DNA of 64,000 nt from Scylla paramamosain (GCF_035594125.1 NC_087181.1:8373817-8437816); one strand, 5' to 3'; shown: positions 11,661-28,046, counted from the stretch's first letter. The notes: generated by a model not told the origin, from the sequence alone. Numbers and translations are program-made.

Positions 11661-14032
11661 GAAACTTTCCAAGCCCTTCTCTGGCTAATCCATCAGAACA
11701 TCATCACTCCTCAAATCATCACCTTATTTACCTAAACAACGAACAAAGCACAAGGTATGCTTCACCCATCATCCTAACTCAGCACTTCCTTCAATTAACA
11801 TTAGATATGCTTGATTATTCAATAGCACTGTCACAGATGTTGTGTCACTCTGCATTATACAAAGCTTTTTTTGCCATACTATGGTACTGCTTATCAAGAT
11901 GGAGGTATTTAGGAGACTCTTCCTCTTCTCAGAATCACATCACTGCATTACTTCCTGATATTAATCTCAATGGTATATCTAGGAAAATTATCTTACTTCA
12001 TGGGAAAGTACTCTTATCACTGTCTTTATCACCCCAGAAACATAAGAACATAAGTACATAAGAAATAAGGGAAGCTGCAAGAAGCGACCAGGCTTAAACG
12101 TGGCAGTCCCTGTATGAAATATACCTACCTATCTCCATCTATTATCCCCATCCATAAACCTGTCTAATCTTCTCTTAAAACTCTAGTGTCCTAGCACTAA
12201 CAACATGACTACTGAGTCCGTTCCACTCATCTACCACTATTTGAGAACCAATTTTTTCCAATCTCCTTCCTAAACCTAAATTTTTCAAGCTTGAACCCGT
12301 TATTTCTTGTTCTACCCTGGTTGCTGATCCTAAGAATTTTGCTTACATCCCCCTTGTTATAACCCTTATACCACTTAAAGACTTCTATCAGATCCCCTTT
12401 TAACCTACATCTTTCTAAAGAATGTAAATTTAACAACTTCAATCTCGCCTCGTAAGGAATACTCCTCATCCCCTGTATCCTTTTAGTCATTCTCCTCTGT
12501 ACTGATTCTAATAGACATATCTTTCCTGTAATGTGGGGACCAGAACTGCACCGCGTAGTCTAGATGAGGTCTGACCAGCGCCAAGTATAACTTTAATATT
12601 ACTTCTGGCCTTCTACTTTTAACACTCCTAAAAATGAATCCTAGTACCCTATTTGCCTTGTTTCTGGCTTCTATGCATTGTTTCCCTAGATGGGGTTCAG
12701 AGCTAACTATAACTCCTAAATCTTTCTCGTACCCTGTACCTACCAGAGTTTGGTTGTTTAATGTGTACCTACTGTATGGGTTTCCTCTACCTACGCTAAG
12801 TACTTTGCATTTATTGATATTAGATTGCATTTGCCATCTATCCGTCCATTCATTCATTCTATCAAAATCTGCCTGCAAGGCGATGACATCCGATTCTGAC
12901 CTAATTAATCTACTTATCTTTGTGTCATCCGCAAATTTACTAACATCACTACTAATTCCACTATCCAAGTCATTGATATATATTAGAAATAACAATGGCC
13001 CTAATACTGATCCCTGTGGCACCCCACTAATTCCATGACCCCACTCAGATTTCGAGCCGTTTATTACAACTCTTTGTCGCCTGCCACTAAGCCATGACCC
13101 TATCCAGCCTAACACCTTCCCATCTATTCCGTGTGCCCTAACCTTTCTCAGGAGCCTTTGATGGGGTACCTTGTCAAATGCTTTACTATAGTCCAGGTAT
13201 AAGATATCATAACTATCACCATTATCTACTGCCTCGTACACTTTACTGTAAAAACTTAACAAGTTTGTCAGGCAAGACTTCCCCTTCGTGAAGCCATGCA
13301 TTTTATACATTGTATTAAATGTATCTTTTTAATGCTGATCTTCTCATAGGCTTCAACACCATGTGTAAGTATGACATCAACCTCTTCTGAGCTGTCAATG
13401 AAATCGTTCAAGGGGATACTTATATTCCTATTGTTCTTCCCTGTGATAATTCTTCTCTTGCTGATGTGGTAACGTCTGTCGCAACACTCCCTTCTAGTAG
13501 CGACCAGACATTATCTGCACAGGATTCTTATGTTACATCATTATCATATGGTACATCTAGTTTGCCTGTCTCACAGCCTCATTCTCAACCATCTTCCCAG
13601 TCAGACCTCGGTGTAACTCCTTGTAAACATATTTTGTTAGCACATCCGGTAACGCCATCTGAATGTGCTTTATATGTTGTAAACGCTAAGGTTAAGTCTG
13701 CTGTATCAGGCACTGATGTACTCTGCCATGCACAATAATCTCCATGTAAAGGTGTTGAGTTAGAATCTGTTCTTAACACAATCGATGGCAATGGATTCTG
13801 CAAAATCGAGCCGAAAAGTGTCACATCTACGCCTGTCAAGCTCAAAGCAGTTGTTCTACTTGGAAAAGCCTCGATTTACCTTCTTCCTCTATCAAAAATG
13901 CATCTGCATCTGACAGCCATAATGTCCCTCTCCCATAAGATCCTCTCCCACCTTCCACAAAAGATCACATATCTGTTCTTGATTTCCCAGAATCTCAACA
14001 AGATTTACTCGCTCTTCTAAATTCTTTCAGGA
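11661..14032 (+). pseudogene. Gypsy protease/linker region, split by a nested insertion
   Basis: Gypsy-derived sequence runs to about 12,035, is interrupted by a minus-strand CR1-like element, and resumes at about 13,325. The resumed part begins LNADLLIGFNTMCKYDIN, which resembles the C-terminal end of a retroviral-type protease (an ILG-type motif). It continues as a Ser/Thr-rich linker (13,466-13,738) with several stops before the RT. The protease active-site triad was not found and probably lay around the insertion point. Confidence 0.5.
12036..13324 (-). mobile_element. CR1/L2-like non-LTR retrotransposon, 5'-truncated, nested in Gypsy
   Basis: The minus frame 13,310-12,483 (275 codons) encodes a well-kept RT: TKGKSCLTNLL, DILYLDYSKAFDKVPH, SGVPQGSVLGPLLFLIYIND, catalytic KFADDTKI and LGVIVSS. 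A frame change leads into 12,490-12,227 (IPYEARLKLLNLHSLERCRL), the conserved tail. The 3' end at 12,036-12,060 is TTATGTTC-type repeats instead of poly(A), as in CR1/L2-type elements. The endonuclease is missing. It is clearly different from the BS-like family and interrupts the Gypsy protease. Confidence 0.85.
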
Positions 14033-15800
14033 ATGTTATCTCGCTCCCTGACGAACCTCTGTGCCACACAGACTCTCATCACACACTCTATCCATCTGAT
14101 GCCTGTGTCCAAGCCATCTTACACCCCGAGCTACAGGGTGCCACACAGCCATAAAAATCTGATTGATGAAGTCATGCAAGGTATGTTACTTCAGGATGTT
14201 GAGGAACCTGCCTGTTTACCTTATAACGCTCCCTTGTTACTCGTTCCTAAGAAACAAGGCGATTGGCACGTCATTGTCGACTTCAAGAAATTAAACGCAT
14301 CTACTATTCCTGATAGTTAACCAATGCCGAGGTTAGGTGATTTTCTTCAGGCTCTAGGTGATTCAAATGCGGTATTTTCCATCCTAGATTTACATTTAGG
14401 ATTCTTTCAAGCTGAACTCGAGGAAAGTTTACGGCCATACACTGCATTCATTACCTCCTCTGGCCAATTCACGTTCAAACACATGACTTAAGGTCTACGT
14501 AATTAGCCTATAACATTTCAAAGATTGATAAGCTCTGTTCTCTCGGGTCTCATCAGTAGATGTGTGTCCTGGTTCCTTGATGACGTTATCATTGCATCAA
14601 AGAATCTACAAGAGTATTTTCACACACTGTCTTTCATTCTGTCACACTTTCATGCTGCTGGCTTAAAAATCAAACTCAGTAAATGCTTGTTTCTCAAAGA
14701 GCAAGTCAAATTCCTTGGCCACTAAGTCGACAGACATGGTAGTCACACTTTAGATGACAAGGTAAATGCTGTGAAAAATTTCCCTGCTCCTTCTAATATC
14801 AATCAGATCAGGCAATTCATCGGTCTTGCTGGATTTTATCGGCAGTTTATCAAAAATTTTTGTCATCGCTCAGCCTCACTCATTTTCTCAAGAAAAATGT
14901 TGCATTAATCTGGTCTGAAAAGGAACAAATTGCCTTTGATATTCTCAAAACTGCCTCATATCAAGCACCAGTCCTTGCTTTTCCTATTTTTGAGAAAATT
15001 TCATCTTATACTTCAGGCTTTGGAATCGGTGCTGTTCTCATGCAAAAGGATTCACTTGGTAAACATCGAGTATTAGCGTATGTTAGCAGACTTCTCAGTA
15101 TGGCAGAACAAAATTACAACGAAACGTGAAAGTCCCGCTGTGATTTGGGTGTTACGTCATTTTCGTAATCTCATATTAAGGTATATAATTCGTGTTCATA
15201 CTGATCATTATGCTGTCACAGAGACCTTCAAAGGCAACAACTTCACAGGTCACATTGCTCGCTGGCAGCTCATGATTCATGAATTCAATCCTACATTTTT
15301 CATACATTCCTGGTAACGCAAACTTAGTGGCCGATGCACTCTCACGCAATGTTGCCGCTATCTCAGCAATCACAAAGAATCCTGCCATGCCAACCACAGA
15401 TGATATCAAGAAACATCAACATTCAGATGTGTTCTGTTCTAATGTTGCATATTACCTCAAATCTGGTGACAAGACAAATCTTCCTAAGTTGCAAGTGAGT
15501 GCTGATACATTTTTCATGCAAGACTGTCTCTTGTATAAGTCGAGTGATATCTCTACTGACAATTCTAGTGAGCGTTTATCTCAATTCGTGATACCTCAGT
15601 CGTTAGTATCTTCCTTCACCATGTTCATGACCCATCCCACGCAGGTCGAGACAGATGCCTTGTGCAAGCAAAACGATCATATTTCTTGCCCACTATGAGG
15701 AAAGATATCTTCCATCATTGTGCGCACTGCTCTCAGTGCGCACAATGCTCTCAGTTGGGAAGTATCACATCAAAACAGAGATGGGACCAGAATCTTATCT
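14033..15800 (+). pseudogene. Gypsy-type pol: RT, RNase H, integrase zinc finger
   Basis: RT runs from YRVPHSHKNLIDEVMQGML through LLVPKKQGDWHVIVDFKKLN and the catalytic WFLDDVIIASKN (14,572-14,605), then FLKEQVKFLGH. In-frame stops interrupt it after TIPDS, around HMT and after FLGH. RNase H-like sequence follows (14,860-15,316), where the usual TDAS reads YTSG, so the first catalytic aspartate is lost. Tether motifs HTDHYAV and GNANLVADALSR are visible. The integrase zinc finger is broken across frames (VIPQSLVSS, then HDPSHAGRD, then CAHCSQC at 15,720-15,745). The element is cut by a (TA)n array at 15,804. Confidence 0.8.
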
Positions 15801-15801
15801 G

Positions 15802-15921
<120 letters not shown>

Positions 15922-15924
15922 TAA

Positions 15925-16081
15925 GGGTGTATATGAGCAGGAGTCTTTCTCTAATACATATCTCATTGAATGTGATAGCTAGTTGAGCATTTATTATTTT
16001 TCTTAAGATATTTTCCTTATATCTTATGATTGTCTTATATTCTTTTTTAATTGGCTGTATGACTTCGCCGAAGCTAGTCAT
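15925..16081 (-). pseudogene. Penelope-like element ORF, N-terminal start only
   Basis: Reading left from 16,081: MTSFGEVIQPIKKEYKTI, then [18 protein letters not shown] and FNEIC. This resembles the lysine-rich N-terminal segment of Penelope-like ORFs. It lies directly downstream of a 3'-UTR/promoter region on the same strand, as expected for a tandem or pLTR-type arrangement. The (TA)n array cuts it off before the RT domain. The identification is inferred from its position and composition. Confidence 0.5.
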
Positions 16082-16215
16082 TTTCGCTAGATCGCGATTT
16101 CGGGTCCTTGACCCTTCTTCAGTAGCGAAGGTCTATCCGTGTTGAGGGTGTCGGAGAGAATGGCTCAAGCTGATTGCGGGGGTGTATTTATACCGGTAGG
16201 CTTGTCACCGCTGCG
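16082..16215 (-). promoter_or_regulatory. Penelope-like pLTR promoter with TATA box and hammerhead-like motif
   Basis: On the minus strand there is a CCAAT box (about 16,230), then GGTATAAATACACCC (about 16,183-16,198), then CTGAAGAAGGGTC and its pairing partner GACCCGAAAT, then TCGC and GCGA (16,122-16,085). The order CTGA-stem-GAAA-stem matches the core layout of hammerhead ribozymes known from Penelope-like elements, but the canonical CTGATGA reads CTGAAGA. Next comes the start codon of the truncated ORF. Confidence 0.5.
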
Positions 16216-16521
16216 CGTCCTGGTCTCTGATTGGCTGACGGCTGTCGCGGGCTGTGCTGGGCTGCTATCCAAGCTGGGTCTTCGCGCGCTTGGTAATGCT
16301 TGTAGGTCTTCGGATTGTTGATTTAATGTAGGGTTTGTCTCTTTTATATATAGTGCTTCTAAGATGGGGAGACGCCTGGTGTCTGGGCATGTAGTTAGGA
16401 TCTCCGTTTTATCTACTAGCATTCCTCTTGTGATGTTTATGTTATGCTTCTTCAGATGTTTCTTGGGTGCTCCTGTTGCGAGGTGGAAAGTTAGTCGTTG
16501 GGAGAGTCTTGTTGTCGTCAT
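16165..16521 (-). CDS. Penelope-like element GIY-YIG endonuclease C-terminal region, left arm
   Basis: The frame starts at MTTTRLSQRLTFHLATGAPK, a region next to the GIY-YIG core where Penelope-like proteins have a YVGMTTT-type block. It continues through ILEALYIKETNPTLNQQ and a proline/arginine-rich tail ending PTGINTPPQSA. The upstream frame reads TYVGM before it. This is the C-terminus of a PLE protein whose RT is absent. It is followed by its own 3' UTR and promoter-like region. The ORF is open because it is short, and I do not claim it is functional. Confidence 0.75.
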   Translation of the reverse strand: MTTTRLSQRLTFHLATGAPKKHLKKHNINITRGMLVDKTEILTTCPDTRRLPILEALYIKETNPTLNQQSEDLQALPSARRPSLDSSPAQPATAVSQSETRTRSGDKPTGINTPPQSA

Positions 16522-16981
16522 GCCAACATAGGTGGAGGGAAGGACTTCACAGTTTCCTTGGTTACACGTAAACCTATTATGACATGTGACTTCTGAAGGC
16601 TCTCTTTCTCTTTTGAGGGGTTATTTATTACAAAACCAAGAAAACCAGCCATCTTCTTCTGAAAAATAACCCCTCAAAAGAGAAAGAGAGCCTTCAGAAG
16701 TCACATGTCATATATAGGTTTACGTGTAACCAAGGAAACTGTGAAGTCCTTCCCTCCACCTATGTTGGCATGACGACAACAAGACTCTCCCAACGACTAA
16801 CTTTCCACCTCGCAGCAGGAGCACCCAAGAAACATCTGAAGGAGAAGCATAACATAAACATCACAAGAGGAATGCTAGTAGATAAAACGGAGATCCTAAC
16901 TACATGCCCAGACACCAGGCGTCTCCCCATCTTAGAAGCACTATATATAAAAGAGACAAAACCTACATTAAATCAACAATC
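16313..16981. repeat. Head-to-head inverted repeat of the Penelope-like C-terminus
   Basis: Arms at 16,313-16,626 and 16,664-16,981 are about 97% identical by eye in inverted orientation, separated by about 37 bp. Differences include 2-bp and 3-bp indels, so the arms are not an exact assembly mirror. Confidence 0.9.
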
Positions 16982-17000
16982 ATTTCGCGGTGATACTGTT
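16741..17000 (+). pseudogene. Penelope-like GIY-YIG C-terminal region, right arm
   Basis: Encodes the same PTYVGMTTTRLSQRL block through ILEALYIKETKPTLNQQS as the left arm, but is cut at 16,981, right after LNQQS, where unrelated sequence begins. It has an extra codon in APKKHLKEKHN compared with the left arm. Confidence 0.75.
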
Positions 17001-17091
17001 GGTGTGTCAGTGTGTATTCTTTTGAAGTATTTTTTTAATATTCAGTGGCGTAATATTTGGAAGAATACTCTGAAGTGTAGTGATTGTAATC

Positions 17092-20330
<3,239 letters not shown>

Positions 20331-21780
20331 CCAACAGCCGACAGGCCCTGAGATGGTAAAAGAACCACTCTCAAGACTACCAACAACACCCAAAGCAATC
20401 AGGACGCCTTGACGGAGGTGGTAAGACCATGTGATCCACCTCATTTTATCTGGCAGGGCACCTAGATATGATCTTGATAGGTACTTATCCTACCTAGTGT
20501 GGCAAGGGCATACTGCTGCTAACACTTCGGCGATAACTTATAATAGCCCTCTAATATATCTCATATATATGTAACCTCTAACTCACCTGTAGTTTGTGTT
20601 ATGCAATTGTTGCATAAATCTCTGTACTCACCAAGTACTGCAACAAGACTTCAATACTAAGTCCAGATTACTGAGTGATTAGGTCATGAGTTCACAGTGG
20701 CGTAAACCATAAACGCATCTCAGAAAGGCTATAATTATTTATTAACCAGTAAATAATAATTTCAAAAACACATGCAAGTCAAAAAACTTCAAGTAACTTC
20801 GCGTTGACAAATCAATACATCTTTAACTTTATCATTAACTCTACATTAATTCACTTCATCAGTAGCGCATTACTTTTCATCAAATACATAAAACTCATTA
20901 ATGCATATACAACAGAATCACATATTAAAATCTATCAATATTAAAGACAATAAAATGGGTGGTCACTACATGCGAAGTGCCACAGAAAATGTCATGTCGC
21001 ACATCATAATCCAGTATTAAATCAACATATAAAATATATGAAAGCCACAGTATACTGAACACACATAAAATCCGAGATACTCAAAGCACGGGAAAGATTC
21101 TCTAAGTATTATTTAAGAACAAGACGAGGCAGAGAACGACCGGAGACCCGAATGTGTACAATTTCCCAAGACTGTAACATGCTACTCTTGTTGTCTGACT
21201 GAGGTCTGCCTGACTCGTTCTGTACTCCGCCTTATACTCGCTTCCAACTACAGCGGCGGCGATCTACATACAGTGCTACGTCTTGCGCACAACTCTGGGT
21301 GGGTCACCAGAGGTGAGGCGTTGTTGTGTTTTCATTAACAAGCTATTAGTCCGACTAGTCCTCTGCTACGTCATCTACACCCATTCCTGGACCTGCACCT
21401 TAGTCATAGTCACGAACAGAGGATTGTGAGGAACTGGGTCATGGGCGGTGCGGGAGTCACCACGAGAGGCAATACCGGGGGCGACGCTATAGGTGAGGAC
21501 GCCATGAATACAGGCGGGGGCGTCATGGCTACGACACCACAATCTCTCGTGCCAGCTCTCCGTCAATCCCTTTACCCGGGTTCGTCCTTTCCCAACGATG
21601 CTCGTGGCCCGACTAACTCGTAGGAACAGATTTCTATCCGCTGTCTCAGGCGGGAGGCAGTGACTCGTGGTGGAGGAGAGAAACAACAGGGGAGGGACAT
21701 GGAGGTTGTGGAGCTCGGCAGTTCGCTTAGTCACCCTCACAGTGTCGCCCCAGTCTTACTCCAAAGAGGAGGCTAAATTC
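20331..21780. other. Non-coding stretch with minus-strand core promoter-like sequence
   Basis: AT-rich from 20,560 to 21,120, then GC-richer to 21,750. On the minus strand GCGAGTATAAGGCGGAG (about 21,225-21,241) resembles a TATA core promoter and is followed by a purine/pyrimidine-mixed leader, which could be an LTR. A minus open frame at 21,740-21,375 shows no recognisable domain and is not called. Confidence 0.35.
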
Positions 21781-22433
<653 letters not shown>

Positions 22434-22687
22434 CACTCGCTCTCTCCTTTCCTATATTATATATAAAAAAAAGAAAAATGAAAATTTATAGTTGGCTGCT
22501 TTCCCTTATGGAATCACCCCTGTCGTTGTTGAAACTGAAAAGCGTGACACAACTTCTTGCAAGAGCTAGATTTTTCTCAGTTTCATGAGAATTTTGCGTA
22601 TTATAAGAGAAAACTAGATATTTTATCATTTTTTTTTTTTCATAATTTTTTGTCTTGCACTGCGTATTTTTTCATATTTTATTTGTG

Positions 22688-22688
<1 letters not shown>

Positions 22689-22780
<92 letters not shown>
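22689..22780. repeat. (CA)n microsatellite beside exon 4 donor
   Basis: About 92 bp of CA ending one base before the GTAAAG donor of the putative exon at 22,786-23,016 (minus strand), so it lies at the very start of the following intron. Confidence 0.97.
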
Positions 22781-22782
<2 letters not shown>

Positions 22783-22785
22783 TAC

Positions 22786-23016
22786 CTCCTTGACTCTTTC
22801 GCCTTTAGCAAGTTTTTTGTAGACTTGTCAATTTGTAGTGCTTCGTCCAAAGTGACAGTGGAGGATGGCATCCTCATACCCTTCCGCACTCTTATTCCAG
22901 CCTTTGCCAGGTTCTCAGCTAGCTGCAGCCATCCGTCCTTGGTTAATGAAGCTCCTGGGAACCTGATGACTAAGTATCTGCTGGCAATATAAACTCTTAC
23001 AAGGAAGAAATATCTT
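22786..23016 (-). CDS. Putative exon 4 of the HEPN-NACHT gene (repeat module)
   Basis: Minus strand, acceptor CTGCTTTTAG before 23,016 and donor AGGAG/GTAAAG at 22,786/22,785. Phase is 1 base in, 2 bases out, which joins the putative exon 3 (2 bases out) without breaking the frame. The peptide includes LVIRFPGASLTKDGWLQLAE, then LAKAGIRVRKGM and SSTVTLDEALQID. From memory this resembles short modules after the NACHT domain in decapod NLR-like proteins, where DGW..LAE.LA.AGIRVR-type repeats occur. It ends in an open phase, so a further exon must lie to the left, but I could not find it. If read alone it would be a minor 85-codon frame. The call rests on splice sites and phase and is not proven by expression. 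Confidence 0.6.
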
Positions 23017-23071
23017 CTAAAAGCAGTTTTCATAAACAAAATTATGATTTAAAAAGGAAAAAAAAAGGTTA

Positions 23072-23955
23072 GGTCCAACCCTTCAAGAAGTAAACATTTC
23101 ACGCAGGAATGCCACAGAATGCCTGACTTTTGATCTTTCTTAAAGTTCTGATTGGGGCAGAGCAAATTTGGTATTGTTCAATGCCTCAAAAACTCAATTC
23201 CTCCATCTATCAGCTCATCACAACCTTCCAGATAACTATCCGCTCTTCTTCAATGACACTTAACTGTTCCCCCTCTTCTAGACTGAAGATCCTCGGTCTG
23301 TCCTTTACTTATAATCTGAACTGAAAACTTCACATCTCATCTCTAGCTAAAACAGCTTCTATAAAGTTAGGTGTTCTGAGACATCTCCGCCAGTTTTTCT
23401 CACTCCCCCAGCTGCTAACTCTGTACAAGGGCCTTATCCGTCCATGTATGGAGTATATTTCACATGTTTGGGGGGTTTCACTCATACTGCTCTTCTAGAT
23501 AGGGTGGAATCAGGAGCTTTTCGTCTTATCAACTCCTCTCCTCTAACTGACTGTCTTCAGCCTCTTTCTCTTCGCCGCAATGTTTTATCTCTAGCTGTCT
23601 TCTACCGCTATTTTCATGCTAACTGCTCTTCTGATCTTGCTAACTGCATGTCTCCCCTTCTCCTGCGGCCTGGCTGCACAAGATTTTCTTCTTTCTCTCA
23701 CCCCTATTCTGTCCACCTTTCTAATGCAAGAGTTAAGCAGTATTCTCAGTCATTCATCCCTTTCTCTGGTAAACTCTGGAACTCCCTGCCTGCTTCTGTA
23801 TTTCCACTTCCTATGACTTGAATTCCTTCAAGAGGGAGGTTTCAAGACACTTGAATTTTTGACTACCGCTTTGGATCCTTTTATGGGACTGGCATCTCAG
23901 TGGGTTTTTTTTTTTATTTATTGAATTTTTGTTGCCCTTGGCCATTGTCTCCTAC
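23072..23955 (+). mobile_element. BS-like non-LTR copy E (3' half)
   Basis: Starts at the equivalent of RRPTLQEVN, just after the catalytic YADD, and runs through [20 protein letters not shown] and the C-terminal SGKLWNSLPASVF to a 3' end that passes straight into a (TA)n array at 23,957. Several stops and a frame change (about 23,480) make it inactive. Confidence 0.88.

Positions 23956-23956
<1 letters not shown>

Positions 23957-24049
<93 letters not shown>
23957..24049. repeat. (TA)n microsatellite between copy E and a dispersed repeat
   Basis: About 93 bp of TA directly following the CTACATAA end of copy E. Confidence 0.98.
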
Positions 24050-24900
<851 letters not shown>

Positions 24901-25076
24901 TACTATGGAGACTCCTGTGCTATTTAAGTAGGCCTTGGCGTACAGCTGGTAATAATGTATTCATGGCTCAGTCTCTGCCAGATATTACAGCATGCCTCAA
25001 TACGTCTGTTCCATCTGAGCACTGGGTAGTAACTGATTGGGGGAAAGTGCACCAAAACTCTCCCACTCTGCTGCTA

Positions 25077-25351
25077 CTTGGTGGGAGGGAAGGGTACAAG
25101 AAAGTGGGAAAGGGTGGCGACATACATACATACACCCACCCGCTTGCTGCTCTGCACCCTGCGCTGGCTTATATGAATAAGACACTTCACTTCTGAAAAT
25201 TCCATTTGTTAAACTAGTGGCGCTAGATGAATACTGATTAATTTATTGTCAAGAGCAACTCTTCTTCTAAACACTGCATGAGATCCAAATTGAATGGACA
25301 AGGAAAAGTAAGAAAATTTACGAGAAGATGAGTGACCGCGTGGATAAATAT
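25077..25351 (+). repeat. Inverted duplication, arm A (carries an empty transposon site)
   Basis: Matches in reverse complement 25,895-26,075 plus 28,453-28,551. The match is continuous in arm A at 25,171-25,174 (ATAT), exactly where arm B contains the 2.4-kb transposon. Confidence 0.9.
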
Positions 25352-25748
25352 GTGACCAGAGTCACAGGAGACATTGGAGCAGCCATAGCTGCTGGAGGAA
25401 TGTTCTACCTTTGATACCCTGCAGAAATAAAGTTGCACGCCGATATAGCTGTGAAGACCACAGGTCCTGGTGTAGAACCAGAAACAGGTCTGGGAGGCGG
25501 AGTAGGAAGAGAAGAAAGAAGAGGCAGTCTGAGTTGGAGGGCCAAGAGGGAGCCCTATTGTTTCCAGTTATCATAATAATTAATTAAGTCTATGCTATAG
25601 TAGTCTTTGATATTATGTGATGAATTTGCTGATGTGCCTGATTAGTTGTGTGAAGATTTTGAATTAGTTGTATTCCTAAAATTTTCGTAAGCTTTTGCAT
25701 ATCTTCCGAAAATTGTTGTTTATGAGTGGGCGTGTTGAAGTAAGAACG

Positions 25749-25831
<83 letters not shown>

Positions 25832-25894
25832 CTGGGGACGAGACTTGGATGTGTCTCTGACTCGTAGCCTACCCAGCTTGAAGCTCCTAAGATA
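25352..25894. other. Spacer of the inverted duplication with (GA)n
   Basis: Holds a (GA)n tract at 25,752-25,830. A short plus-strand start MSDRVDKYVTRVTGDIGAA at about 25,330 ends quickly and is not recognised. Confidence 0.5.
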
Positions 25895-26075
25895 ATATTT
25901 ATCCACGCGGTCACTCATCTTCTTGTAAATTTTCTTACTTTTCCTTGTCCATTCAATTTGGATCTCATGCAGTGTTTAGAAGAAGAGTTGCTCTTGACAA
26001 TAAATTAATCAGTATTCATCTAGCGCCACTAGTTTAACAAATGGAATTTTCAGAAGTGAAGTGTCTTATTCATAT
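25895..26075 (-). repeat. Inverted duplication, arm B, proximal part
   Basis: Reverse complement of 25,175-25,351 with only a few mismatches. Arm B resumes at 28,453 after the transposon. Confidence 0.9.
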
Positions 26076-27855
26076 GAGGCGCTGCGGGCCACAAGTACGT
26101 AAGCGCAAAAATTAACTTTCGAGATAAACGCGCTCAAAGTTTAACACTGATAATGCACCTAAGATTATTCTAAATATGTGTGTATTATACATCAATAGAA
26201 AGGTCTTGAGAAGTTCTATTTAGTTGTGTAGGTTTTGGTGGAAAATGTGAAAATTTTCGGAATATTACGAAAAAAAAATTTTTCGCTACCCCCGAACTGT
26301 AGCGTTAGGGCAATCCACAGGCGAGCAATGTGTTGCAACATTTATTGTAGCGTTCCAACCTGTGGGTCCAGGATAAATCAGCCCGATACCAAATCATGGT
26401 AAAATCATATGAGCGTAGAAACACTAAAAATACAAAAATAATCACTACATAACATGATCAGACCTTGAATAGTTCCCATGTACCTCATAGTATAATAAGT
26501 ACAGAAATCACAAAAATATCTCTGCAGTTCACAATATGATAAACCTCCCAAACAATGGATAAATACCCTGTGTGACTCACATCATTATAAAGCTCAGAAA
26601 ATCCTCATACATATCACTGTAAATCATAGCATGACAAAAATCACACAAATACACAATAACCATAACACTCACAACATTGCCAGCGTCAGTTGTGTTGAAA
26701 ATACTATGGCGTGGAATCCCCAACAGCCGGATACGTCACTGGTGCTTTGATAATTGATAGGTAATCCACTGACGTCTCACTTTCATAACCCTACAAACCA
26801 CAGACATGTCAATATCTCATTCCCTGATCATATGATTAGTATAATTTAATAAACACAATCATAGGCACTAATAACCCATGATTGATAACAAGTGGTACAG
26901 AAATAATGTTGAGCACATGAAGCAAATTGTAACTACTATGAAGATAACCCTGAACAATAATCATGTAAAGGTTATAACACTTACAGTCTATAGAACAGGA
27001 GGGGCGACCTTATTCCCGAGTCCTACGAGGGAGACCCGTAGCTAGCAAACCGTCTCCACTTGTCTCACTCTCCTGTCTCTCAGTGTCTATATCAGGCCGC
27101 GCGGGCCTCCACAACAACCGTGTGCCACTCCGCATAAACTATACTCTTTAACAAATCCATTGTAGTCTACTTATACAGTATTTTTATCACATCAAATATC
27201 AAATACACAATTTACGGACAAATACATACATAGTTGGTGTAAACTCGTTCAGCATACAATAAGAAGTATATTAAGAGAAATAAAACAAATAATATTGGAA
27301 CCATACCACTGACGGGTAGCACGAACGTAAAATAAACTTAACTTAACATGCGCATAATCATGTTCGAACCATAATTTTTTTTCTCTGTAACAGTGGTTCT
27401 AAGTATTTAAATTAAGAGTACCTATTATAATAAGGAATCTATGAAAGTTTCATGAGGATCGCTGTAAAACTAAATTTTTTATGAATATTTTCCTAGCGAA
27501 AAAAAAAATTGCTCGTGATCGGAACTTTAATACTCGTACCATTCAGTTTGGCATCCTGGTATGTTCAAAGGTGTGTAATATTGATAAAAGTCTGTTTGTT
27601 TAATGATTATGGTATGTATTAATACAATAGTAAGACAATAATAAATTTTAAAGTGGAGGAAAAAGTCGGGAAAATTTTTATTGTTTGTTTTAACATTATG
27701 GGTTGTCTCTCATCCTTTATACTGGCTTGAGAGTTAAATTCATTATCAGGATAGGCCTTTTCCATCCTGGCAATGAATTTAGCGGATTTACCAACCCATT
27801 AAATCCCCCTTCAACCCGGTAAGTTGGGTTGACTGGGGATTTAACACTAACTTAC

Positions 27856-28046
27856 GTTGAGCTGGTGGCCACAGTATGACACTGTGGCACTTTCGTCAGG
27901 TACCTAGAAGTCCAGTATGTCGTCCTCTTGCAGTTCTTCTTCCTCTTCAGGGACACCTCCTCCCCTGCAGCTTCAGGACGAACATCAGCAACAGGGTTGG
28001 TGGTAGAGGTGCTTGCAGAAGCCATCGTAGCGTTGCAAAACGGCAA
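27856..28046 (-). CDS. Putative first exon inside the 2.4-kb transposon
   Basis: The minus frame starts MPFCNATMASASTSTTNPVA and continues with AGEEVSLKRKKNCKRTTYW, a short acidic then basic stretch. Its stop codon falls in a consensus donor CTCAAC/GTAAGT at 27,856/27,855. Upstream on the same strand lies a CpG-rich, CCAAT-containing promoter-like block. It could be the first exon of the element's own gene. No downstream exon was recognised and no family match is offered. Confidence 0.35.

Noticed and set aside
21375..21740. A 121-codon minus-strand frame
   Set aside because: No domain, no module similarity to the HEPN-NACHT exons and no fitting splice acceptor; GC-rich sequence stays open by chance.
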